Source: Pavlovales sp. CCMP2436 (lineage: Eukaryota > Haptophyta > Pavlovophyceae > Pavlovales). From it: a stretch of 10,996 bases of DNA. Location of the stretch: the NCBI GenBank assembly GCA_026770615.1, contig MU631680.1, positions 80,990 to 91,985 of the forward strand. Direction: 5' to 3'. The notes below the pieces were generated by a model that was not told the DNA's origin, did not search any database, and was given only the letters and a program-made list of their open reading frames with translations. Of this stretch, positions 1 to 6,977 are shown piece after piece. The translations under genes were made by a program, and so were the position numbers. The first letter of the stretch is position 1, and each line of letters opens with the position of its first letter.

Positions 1-233
1 TTCAGCTGCTGTCCTACGAAGGGGGCACATGCAGGACTGTTGCCGGCGATATAACGCACGTAGCATTCGCGGAACTCTGCGGGGCACATGTTGGTCTGTT
101 TACCGCCGGGCAAGACAGTGAGGAAAGCACGCGAGTACTCATCAACAGCGCGGTAGACAATTGCCTCGCGCGAGCGCGGGCGGGGCATGGCGTCAATCCT
201 GTCGTTCAGGCTTTTGTGCTCCGACTCCTCAGT
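1..233 (-). CDS. Partial exon of unidentified protein, possibly retroelement-related
   Basis: An open frame on the minus strand runs off the left edge. The first ATG is at 188 and gives 62 residues in the window. The frame is also open up to 233, just after a pyrimidine-rich acceptor-like stretch (TTCTTCGCCCAG, about 234-245), so this may be an internal exon instead of a 5' end. Visible segments are EYSRAFLTVLPGG, MCPAEFRECYVRYIAG and CAPFVGQQL. Their layout (Leu-Thr-x-x-Pro, then an EFRxxxxxRY helix, then a Cys-containing turn) weakly recalls the segment downstream of the reverse transcriptase in some algal retrotransposon proteins; this is inference only. Codon composition is balanced and protein-like. 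It could equally be a host gene. The diverged repeat copy at 303-500 lies just upstream of it. The rest of the gene is outside the window, so no function is assigned. Confidence 0.4.
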
Positions 234-302
234 CTGGGCGAAGAATATATACTACATACTAATGTAGGGGGGTTCGGGCTGGCGGTACGTTTCAAGTTCA
301 AG

Positions 303-500
303 TCAGGCTGATCTTAGCGCTCCGACGCAGGCTCCTACTATATATAATTTATTCCGCTCGAGACCCTTCATCGTTGTCGGTTCATAACGTCGCTCTGGAG
401 AGTGAACCCGCCGTGCCAGCAGGTACCTCCAGCTGCATCCATTCAGCTGTAGGGCCATCACTGACAAAAATTACATCGTTGATTTGCCGAACGCACCCAG
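303..500 (+). repeat. Dispersed repeat, copy 1
   Basis: This stretch aligns on the same strand with 5628-5865. Both begin near CAGGCTGATC, share TCGGTTCATAA, then an identical 20-nt block (408-427 = 5781-5800), a CAGCTGC-containing hairpin, TGACAAAAA and GCCGAACGC. Most of the stretch is alignable with small indels. The shared hairpin (CAGCTG repeated around an 8-nt spacer here) is kept although its sequence differs between copies. Neither copy has a coding frame. It is likely a non-autonomous element or the remnant of a larger one; the ends are not defined. Confidence 0.65.
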
Positions 501-507
501 GTCCACT

Positions 508-625
508 CCAACTCTAATATTATTAACGGCTCAGCATGGTTCAACAGGTGTTGTTCACTCACTGACTTGGTCGACGTCAGCCAACTCTAATATACAGATG
601 AGTGGCTCAGCAGTGTTTGAGAGGT
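508..625 (+). repeat. Imperfect tandem duplication, unit about 73 bp
   Basis: CCAACTCTAATAT occurs at 508 and again at 581, and each copy is followed by GGCTCAGCA (528 and 604) and then a GGTG/AGGTG-containing end. The spacing of about 73-76 bp suggests an old local duplication directly downstream of dispersed repeat copy 1. No gene is visible in it. Confidence 0.45.
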
Positions 626-1059
626 GACATGTCTGCTGAAGCTGAAATTGAACCAGATCGAACGATCTAGCAGGGTGGAAGTCGTAGCCGAGACTACAGG
701 CTTCCCCCCTCCTCCATCCCCTGCCCCTATGATATTCATTTGTGCGCGAACGTGTCCCACACGGTGCGATTATTGCCCCTCGTGGACGAGAACTATACTC
801 TGGGATACATGCTGTGGGGGATTATTTGCTGTTATGCTATTCATTTTTATGATGACCCTTCTACCGGGCCGGGTGCGCTTTCTCTGCGCCTGGATGATCC
901 CGGATGTCGGCGTCTGAGCGTCACTTTGTCGAGCTTTAGGTTAGTTGTCTGTTTTATTATGTGCTACAGGTGCGGCATGTGCGCAGGCAAGCTGCATTTT
1001 GAGACGAGCGAGATGCAGCAGAGGTCGGTCAGCGCGTCAGTTGAGAGTCGTCGATTGTT
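626..1059. other. Non-coding stretch, no gene seen
   Basis: The stretch has mixed composition. Open frames here are short, lack convincing starts and show no recognisable motif. I see no RNA gene and no clear splice-flanked exon. Confidence 0.5.
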
Positions 1060-1063
1060 GTGT

Positions 1064-1288
1064 CCCTGATCAGCCTCAGTGATGGCAACGCGGAGCTGCA
1101 GCGCCTCGGCGTGGCCGCGCGCGGCGCGGCCGCCGCCGCGAGCGCCGCGAGCGCCGCGCGGTGCGCTCCCACCGCCGCCGTCGGTGGTGGAGGCGGCGGC
1201 GGGGCGCGTGGCGTCCCTCGAGGCCGAGCTGTCTGCCGAGCGCGCCCTGCACCGGCTTCAAAAGCTGAAATACAATGCACCATTTTAC
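1064..1288 (+). pseudogene. Possible decayed coiled-coil exon, split across two frames
   Basis: A sharply GC-rich patch lies between AT-rich flanks. One frame reads a short helix-like stretch (SDGNAELQRLGVAAR, then Ala/Ser-rich). After a low-complexity middle, a different frame reads EAAAGRVASLEAELSAER followed by ALHRLQKLK, a good amphipathic heptad pattern. No single frame holds both halves, which suggests a frameshifted relic or two exons with a tiny unspliced piece between them. The patch ends abruptly in AT-rich sequence after AAAGCTGAAATAC. Alanine-rich helices arise easily in GC-rich DNA, so this may be chance. No family is recognised. Confidence 0.25.
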
Positions 1289-1909
1289 CATTTTTGTATA
1301 TATTTATGTATTTCTTTACGCTCGAGCACTACTCGATTTTTATTCTTAGTGGGCGCTTGCCAGCAAGGCAAATATGCTCCAGGTCCTAGGCGACTGGGTC
1401 CTAACTTTTCAGACGGCGGGGACGTAGAGAAGGCCTACAAATGTAGTGTGTACCCTTTTGGAATGCATGCAACGTTATGGTGTTGGGAGTATTTGGAGTG
1501 AGGCGGAGCGTCCTCCCAACAGCGGGCAGTTCGACAGAATCTGTATACATCGTTCGTATACCTCTCTACCCGGCTTGACAGTTGACACATGGCTGTTCAT
1601 GAGCGGCGGGCCGGAGGCTTGTCCGAATATACAAGGCTTCTAAGGCCAATTCGACAACAGCTCGATTCTAGTCTGAGTCTGGCTATCCCCCGGGTCATCA
1701 TTATCAAGACTAAGAGCTTTCCTTGTTAATAGTTCTTTTAATGTCCCCCGAAGAGCACTCCCCCGACAGGTCCTTTTAGTTTTTATGCCTAGCAGCTGGG
1801 ACCCGAAATGTCTAAAAAAGGACTAGTATGGGTTTTAATAGACGTTGACCTGACGCTTAAATTTCGCTCACACCAACCCGGGCAGCAGCCTCGCCTCACT
1901 CCCGAGTTC
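1289..1909. other. AT-rich intergenic region downstream of the transporter gene
   Basis: No convincing gene. It contains an inverted repeat, GTCCTTTTAG (1770-1779) facing CTAAAAAAGGAC (1812-1823), which could form a hairpin about 90-140 nt past the stop codon of the minus-strand gene at 1910-2968. A role in 3'-end formation is conceivable but not shown. Short repeats such as GTATAC at 1543 and 1556 are unremarkable. Confidence 0.45.
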
Positions 1910-2968
1910 TTAGGCGCCCGGTGCCAGCGCCAAAGTGACCCCCGGTCCCCCCAGCGGTTTGCACGGCCCGCTCAGTCCGTAGCGGCAGAGGAGCCGCCGG
2001 GTGGCCCCCATCCAGCGCGCGGTGGTGCCAATTGCCGTAATGGCCACCGCCGCGCCGACGAGCAGTACTGCCAGCGAGTCGGCCAGCTGGCTGTCGATGT
2101 CCGTGGAGAGGATGACGACCGACAGGACCAGCGTGGTGACACTGCGGAAGGAATCGGCCGAAACGTGAGTGAGGGCCGAGCCCATGTTGAGTTTGTGGCG
2201 CACGCGGCAGCACGCGGCCAGACAGCCTACCGCGCACGCACCCCCGCCTAGGCGCGCGCCGCGCGGGAACGGGCGGAAGCGGCGGCGGACGGCGGGGGCG
2301 GCGGGAAGGGCGGGTTCGGGGGCCGCCGCGGCGTTCGGCGCGCCTGCCTCTGAGTCGGCCGCTGCGTGCATCGCATCGTCAGCTACCGGCGCCACCTCGC
2401 CGCCCGCACTTGCGCCAATCGAGGCGCCCGCCCCCTCGCCCGCCACCCAGAACTGGCGCAGGACGATCGCGTCGAGCGCCACGCCCACGAGGGCGAAGGC
2501 CAGCACGATCGTGCCGTCCACTTGCACACCAGGCGGCGCGTCCTGCCCCGTCGCCCTCGCGAGGGCGGCAGGCAGCGCCCGCGCAGCCTCCACGATCGAG
2601 AAGAGCATTAGGCCCCAAAGCGCCGCGAGCGAGGTGCCAGCGACCATGAACTCGCTCAGCTCGGCGCGGCGGCCGCCGGGGCTCGCGTCGTTCTTTTGCG
2701 CGCACTCCGCCCACAGGTTGGCGGAGTACGAGGCCACGTCGACTATCATCGAGGCCGCGTCGATGAGCAGCGCGAACGAGTTGGCCGCGATGGCTGCGAC
2801 CATCTGTGCGGCCGTGATGAGCGTGAAGAGCACGCACGTCAGCACGAGCGTCCGCTCATTTCTGCTCCACCGGCCGCTAAACGCGGCGCACAAGCGGGCA
2901 CAGCCTCGGTTCCTACCGCCGCTGCCGGCGCCCACCCCCACGGCCACGACCTGCACCGGCATGCACAT
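1910..2968 (-). CDS. Cation diffusion facilitator-like (cation efflux) transporter
   Basis: Read from the ATG at 2968 (a second ATG is six bases on), the product has 352 residues. Six hydrophobic segments are visible at roughly 41-62, 64-87, about 110-135, about 150-175, 260-285 and 293-318, the CDF arrangement. Helix 2 reads SFALLIDAASMIVD, matching the CDF pattern DxxHxxxD but with Ser73 where zinc transporters have His; Asp70 and Asp77 are kept. Helix 5 has the intact HxxxD as HVSAD (His268, Asp272). An Ala/Pro/Gly-rich, Arg-containing loop of about 80 residues lies between helices 4 and 5, where many CDFs carry the His-rich loop; it has few His. The protein ends about 35 residues after helix 6, so the usual cytoplasmic C-terminal domain is missing. 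CDF proteins are proton antiporters exporting divalent metals from the cytosol. Metal and membrane are unknown. The frame stays open upstream to 3064 without another ATG, so an upstream exon is possible, as is an unrecognised intron in the loop. Confidence 0.78.
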   Translation of the reverse strand: MCMPVQVVAVGVGAGSGGRNRGCARLCAAFSGRWSRNERTLVLTCVLFTLITAAQMVAAIAANSFALLIDAASMIVDVASYSANLWAECAQKNDASPGGRRAELSEFMVAGTSLAALWGLMLFSIVEAARALPAALARATGQDAPPGVQVDGTIVLAFALVGVALDAIVLRQFWVAGEGAGASIGASAGGEVAPVADDAMHAAADSEAGAPNAAAAPEPALPAAPAVRRRFRPFPRGARLGGGACAVGCLAACCRVRHKLNMGSALTHVSADSFRSVTTLVLSVVILSTDIDSQLADSLAVLLVGAAVAITAIGTTARWMGATRRLLCRYGLSGPCKPLGGPGVTLALAPGA

Positions 2969-3474
2969 GCCGAGAATGAGCAGGCGAGCGAGAACGTGAA
3001 CAGGCGAGCACACAGCTGCGTCCTGTACTTTTGAGCACAGGTACTGAGATCCTCCCGGGGACACGGACGTTTAACTAGAAACTGAAACTTAGTGCTCAAA
3101 ATATTCTTAATCCACTAAGAATTTGCGGCAGCACACTCGCCCAGCATGAGTTCAGGGCTCAGTTCGAAAACCTTTTGAAAGTTCGGCGCTGCTCCGAAGT
3201 TTCAGCGGATTTAAAATATTTTGAAGTTCGGTGCCACGGAAGCCGCCTGGGTGGCTTCGCCGCGCGGCGGCTTGAGCGTGGTAGGCTTGGCTGCGGCGTG
3301 GTGTGGCGTGGCGTGTCCGACGCAGAGTGCTCGCCATGTCCGACGACACCGAATACGGAGGTCAGGCTGCCAGTGCAAGCTGCCAGTGGCAAGCTACCGG
3401 CGAGAAGTCATCATTGATGGTCCCTAACGTGTCCGCTAAAAGGGTCTACGCGCGCACGCACCAGGCCTCGCAGC
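2969..3474. other. Intergenic region upstream of the transporter gene
   Basis: No supported gene. The first part should hold the promoter and 5' leader of the minus-strand transporter. An inverted repeat ATTCTTA-ATCCAC-TAAGAAT lies near 3101-3120. A motif at 3211-3230 is nearly identical, in reverse orientation, to 5661-5680. A plus-strand frame from the ATG at 3336 (89 codons) begins MSDDTEYGG but soon runs into minisatellite sequence and is not credible. Confidence 0.45.
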
Positions 3475-3549
3475 CAGCTCAGCACGTGCGGGTCGTGCTC
3501 AGCTCAGCATGTGCGGGTCGTGGTCAGCTCAGCACGTGCGGGCCGTGGT
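3475..3549 (+). repeat. Minisatellite, three 25-bp units
   Basis: Three consecutive 25-bp units start CAGCTCAGCA at 3475, 3500 and 3525, each continuing as a (C/T)GTGCGGG(T/C)CGTG variant. They differ at only a few positions. Units 1 and 3 contain CACGTG. The array lies about 70 bp outside the left end of the inverted-repeat element at 3622. Confidence 0.85.
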
Positions 3550-3621
3550 CACGACGCGGTTCAAGCCGCAAGCCCGATGGGAGTAGCGGCCGAGGACCAC
3601 CGTGATGCAGGAGCGAGGAGT

Positions 3622-4097
3622 ACTGAAGGCAATGGTTTAGTCACCCCCGGTCAGAGGACGACCATCCTGAGCGCTTCGCCGAAGAAGACAACAAAATGTG
3701 GGCAGTAAATTTTGAAATATATGTGTCTGCGATAGATTCGTATCTAACTTTTTATAAAAATGACGCCCAATAACTAACTTGCCTCTTAAAATTACATACG
3801 AAAAATTCAAAATGTTTTATACTGTATCCAACATTTCTCACAATGTTTTACTTCGTTGTGCTAAATACTGTAACCACCAATCCCCCATTTTAAAAAGGGC
3901 CATTTTGTTAGTTACTGATTTACTACCCCGCACATTCAAATTCACAAATTTCTGATAAATGTATAGAATAGCTCTCCGAGACGAATCCAGCAAGCCTAGA
4001 GCGAGCTCTGTCTTCAATTATGGGGGCGCACAGTGCTCAGGATGGTCGTCCCCCACTTGCGGACTGACCGGGGGTGACCGAAGCCATAGCCTGAAGT
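3622..4097. mobile_element. MITE-like element with long inverted terminal repeats (476 bp)
   Basis: The two ends are inverted copies of each other. TCACCCCCGGTCAG at 3641-3654 matches the reverse complement of 4064-4077 exactly (14 bp). GGACGACCATCCTGAGC at 3656-3672 matches the reverse complement of 4035-4051 exactly (17 bp). Outward similarity continues as ACTGAAGGCAATGG (3622-3635) against ACTTCAGGCTATGG (reverse complement of 4084-4097). The right arm carries 12 extra bases (4052-4063). The interior of about 360 bp is AT-rich and has no coding frame, as in non-autonomous DNA transposons. No clear target-site duplication could be read at either edge, so the exact ends and superfamily are unknown. 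Confidence 0.72.
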
Positions 4098-5192
4098 TGG
4101 GGGGGCGGAGGGGCGGAGGGCGAATGAGTAAGCTCAGTTTCCACCCAAACCCTCTCGGCAATCAAGAACTCGTATGAAAGTGAATCACTCTCTCGAATCT
4201 GTGGTTAACTTACTAATTGATCACTTGATTAGAAATAACTGACCAATTAAATTAATAAATTATTAATAAAAATAAATTAAAGCGCAAGGTCAATCATTCA
4301 CTAAATGAGTGTAGTAATATACATCACCATCTATTAACTGACTATATATTTTTCTTAAAAGTAAAATCGGTACTCTTGTTACTGACAAGTGTTACCTGTT
4401 TGCGTTAGGGCTCCTAGTTACTGTCATTATTAATAATTTGTTAATATTTATTTATTAATTAGTTAAATTCAATGTGTCATGTGACGTGCGGCGTAGTGCG
4501 CGTGCAACTTACGTGACTACTCGTATCATCAGACAGGATATCTATCCTCATCCTAACCATCCTCGCGGCACCGGTGCGCGCGGCGAGCAAAACCGCGGTT
4601 CCGCAGCCTGCCGCCGCGCGTGCTTGCCGCTGCGCCGCGTGGCCCTCCATGCCCATAGCGGTACTGCTCCGCCCAGGCGCCCAGGCGCCTCAAAACCCGA
4701 GATCGCGAAGACTGCAGGTTTATAGCAGCCGCTGGTTTGCAAACTTCCCCAGGCGCCGGGCGCTCTTGTGGCTGGCTGCCGCCGCCGGGCGCTCTCATCG
4801 CCAGTTGCCACACGAAATTTTCAACGTTCACCTGGGGTGCCGTCCGGGAGCTTCGTAGAAGTCAACATTGTGGCACGCCACGATGCCATTTGTGCACCGT
4901 GATAGTCCGTACCAGGACAAGAGGCGTGCGCGCACTTCCGCTTCTGCAGGGGCACTGCCCCTCTCATTCGCGCCGGCTCAGGCCTCCGACGAAGCGGCAG
5001 TCGCCGAAGTGTAATCGCCGAAGCGGCAGTCTAGCGACTCGCGCCGATGAGCGGTGTGCACCGTGCGCTTGAGGGGGCGGCACATGCCCCTGCTTCCAAG
5101 CATGCCCCTGCTCCCCTTCCACTGCGTGTAGTCCTGCTACCCCTGCGTCCGGCACAGGCAGCCCCTCCAGCAGCTGGCGAGTCCTCATGTGG
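4098..5192. other. Gene-poor stretch: AT-rich block, then GC-rich short-repeat DNA
   Basis: About 4195-4475 is very AT-rich, with TTAATAAATTATTAATAAA-type sequence at both ends and no coding frame. From about 4560 to 5190 the DNA is GC-rich, with frames on both strands but no recognisable product. Short direct repeats include GCCGGGCGCTCT near 4755 and 4784, CGAAGCGGCAGTC near 4990 and 5019, and CATGCCCCTGCT near 5083 and 5100. A minus-strand frame of 74 codons with an ATG at 5188 has no recognisable motif, and I do not call it. Confidence 0.45.
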
Positions 5193-5433
5193 CTAATTAC
5201 GAGGGTTCCCTGTGCTCCGCGTCGAAGCTATCCAGGCGGCTCCCATAGCACCCGCCGCCGTGCGTCCAGTAGGTGAGGTGTAAGGCGAGGACGACACGTA
5301 GATCTCGTCACGTGGCGTCCCTGTCACGTAGCGTCCGCGCAGGTCGAGCACGTCATATGAAGTCCACTTCGATGGCATCCCCGTGGGCCATCGCGCGAGT
5401 CCTTGTGCTGTCCACCAGGCCTTGTTATTGCTG

Positions 5434-5488
5434 TCATCATCATCATCATCATCATCATTACATTTATGATGATGATTGTTGTTGTTCT
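5434..5488 (+). repeat. ATC/ATG and GTT microsatellites, self-complementary
   Basis: TCA repeats (5434-5458) are followed after a short spacer by ATGATGATGAT (5466-5476), which can pair with them, and then by GTT repeats. The GTT run is complemented by CAACAACAATAA about 20 nt downstream, so the block can form nested hairpins. On the minus strand it would encode runs of Asp and His, but I see no evidence that it is translated. Confidence 0.75.
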
Positions 5489-5627
5489 CTGTGAGCAGCA
5501 ACCCTAATCAACAACAATAACAATAATCTTTAAATTGCAAGCAGCAACGCGAAATTTCATTCACACTAACTAACGGCCCACCAAGTTTAAATTTCGCCAC
5601 ATAAAAATTACATCTTTGGAGTTGGCC

Positions 5628-5865
5628 CAGGCTGATCCAAGCGCTGGCCAACTTCGCAGAATTTCAAAATATTTTAAATGAACTCTTCTATTGCGGTGGA
5701 TGGAAAATATCTTTTTATTTTTTTCCGCCCGCGTCTCTCATCGCCGTCGGTTCATAAAGACGTCACTCTCGCGAGTAAATCCGCCGTGCCAGCAGGTACC
5801 TTCAGCTGCGCCTATGCTGAAGGCCCACCAATGACAAAAAAATTGAGTTGCCGAACGCGCCCAAG
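5628..5865 (+). repeat. Dispersed repeat, copy 2
   Basis: This is the counterpart of 303-500 in the same orientation. The block 5781-5800 is identical to 408-427, and the surrounding sequence is alignable from CAGGCTGATCCAAGCGCTG at 5628 to GCCGAACGCGCCCAAG near 5865. This copy carries a perfect 8-bp hairpin, CCTTCAGC (5799-5806) facing GCTGAAGG (5816-5823). A TATATAAAG motif follows at 5872-5880, just before the CCG-rich microsatellite; whether it acts as a TATA box is unknown. No coding frame. Confidence 0.65.
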
Positions 5866-5892
5866 TTCTCGTATATAAAGCCAAAACTCTGT

Positions 5893-5988
5893 CACCGTCG
5901 CCGTCGCCTCCGCAGCCTCCATCGCCACTACCACGCCGCCGCCGCCACCGCCGCCGCCGCCGCCTCCGCCGTCGCCGCCTGCCGCACC

Positions 5989-6026
<38 letters not shown>

Positions 6027-6039
6027 CGTCGCCGTCGCA
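5893..6039 (+). repeat. Imperfect (CCG)n microsatellite, about 147 bp
   Basis: Almost unbroken CCG/GCC triplets, interrupted by GTC, ACC and CTC. All six frames are open through it and give polyAla, polyPro, polyArg or polyGly, so the long frames here are artefacts of composition. Start and end are approximate. It lies directly downstream of repeat copy 2. Confidence 0.85.
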
Positions 6040-6410
6040 CCGCACCCCCTCCCCCTCTCCAACCTTCACCCACATCGCTTGCCTTACAGATTCTTCAATT
6101 GTTTTCCTGCTAACGTCTCTTAAGCTGGTATTTCACATGTAGCTTCAAAGTGGGTCTTGCTTGCATCACAGGATATCACACACACCCTCCTGCCTCCGTT
6201 ACGCGATGACGTGATCAGCTCGGACAGTGTTTTCCTGTCCAGAGGGCCGGCCGTCCATCCAGCAATGCTGTATAGAGGGATTCTCACTACTGGTGGGGGA
6301 AGGTCGGCGTGGTATACTGCGATGAATTCTCATACTTGCCCATTTGCAGTGCGTTTGAGGAGTACCACATCCATTCCAATGCTCGTGGCAATAGATTGAC
6401 GTCCATCCCC
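6040..6410. other. Intergenic stretch, possible gene debris
   Basis: Composition between 6170 and 6400 is balanced and protein-like in several frames. On the plus strand a frame runs from after an acceptor-like GCATCACAG (about 6173) to a stop at 6399. On the minus strand, frames with tryptophan- and methionine-containing stretches are broken by stops. The strand cannot be decided and no family is recognised, so this may be a decayed gene fragment. Confidence 0.3.
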
Positions 6411-6580
6411 TGACCCGGCCAGCCGGCTCTTAGAAAAGGCGTAACGTACGGGGAATATCCGTGGGGCCCCGTGGGCCCCCGGGCTATGTGACAAGTTAGT
6501 TATATGTTAGTCACATAGGCGCCTCCGGCGGGGCCCCCGGGGGCCCTGCGGGGCTTTCTAAGAGCCGGCCGGCCAGCTCA
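6411..6580. mobile_element. Foldback (near-palindromic) element, about 170 bp
   Basis: GGCCAGCCGGCTCTTAGAAA (6417-6436) is the inverted copy of 6555-6574 with one mismatch, and the similarity extends outward to 6411 and 6580 (TGACCC against TGAGCT). The centre is a second exact inverted pair, CTATGTGAC (6484-6492) and GTCACATAG (6510-6518), around a 17-nt loop. Between them lie GGGGCCCC- and GGGCCCCCGGG-rich arms that also largely pair. The left arm has about 20 extra bases. There is no coding capacity. It fits a foldback-type MITE or other structured palindrome; no target-site duplication is evident. Confidence 0.72.
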
Positions 6581-6977
6581 CCAAGCGTTTAGAAAACACT
6601 CGGGCCGAGGGTAGCAGAAAGCTGGTGCTGGTTTATATACACGTTACGTACGTACACCAGCATGATGGCGACTGCGCGCCACAGGGCCCGGCCTCCCGGG
6701 ACTCAGTGTGAGTGACACTCTGACAGTGGGCGTCAGCGTACGGCGGTACGCTGGGTGCAGAACCAGGTCACCCAACGAAATCTTGCCTCATCAACTCGGC
6801 TCGGTGCTGGATGGCGACTGACAATGACATTGGTCTGATGGTCATGTTTTGTAATTTATTATTTAATTTTCCCTGATTTCTGTATAACCAGCCTAATAAC
6901 CTAGTTACGCGCGTACATAAACTGATCGCGCGCCGTCCGCTAGCCGGCACACCACTGGCCCGCAGTCGTTGACAGGG
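6581..6977. other. Downstream region of SHQ1
   Basis: No gene seen. It contains an exact hairpin, CAGCGTAC-GGCG-GTACGCTG (6734-6753), about 225 bp past the SHQ1 stop, and a pair of matching segments (GGTGCTGG + ATGGCGACTG) that are contiguous at 6803-6820 but split by 33 bp at 6624-6674. Part of the stretch, near 6840-6880, is AT-rich and probably belongs to the SHQ1 3' untranslated region or terminator. Confidence 0.45.

Noticed and set aside
2169..2999. 276-codon plus-strand frame opposite the transporter
   Set aside because: It is Ala/Pro/Ser/Arg-rich with no motif; the minus-strand frame has six helices and the CDF signature.
3475..3549. Possible CRISPR-like array
   Set aside because: The units are contiguous with no spacers, so this is a minisatellite in a eukaryotic genome.
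4548..4858. Several overlapping frames on both strands near 4550-4860
   Set aside because: They have no motif, no preferred frame, and short repeats that suggest non-coding GC-rich DNA.
5193..5501. Minus-strand frame with Asp and His runs and a stretch around YDVLDLRGRYVTG
   Set aside because: The runs come from the ATC microsatellite, the start codon is inside simple repeats, and the rest matches no family; other frames look equally good.
5738..6123. PolyGly, polyAla and polyArg proteins around 5848-6075
   Set aside because: All frames are open only because of the CCG microsatellite.
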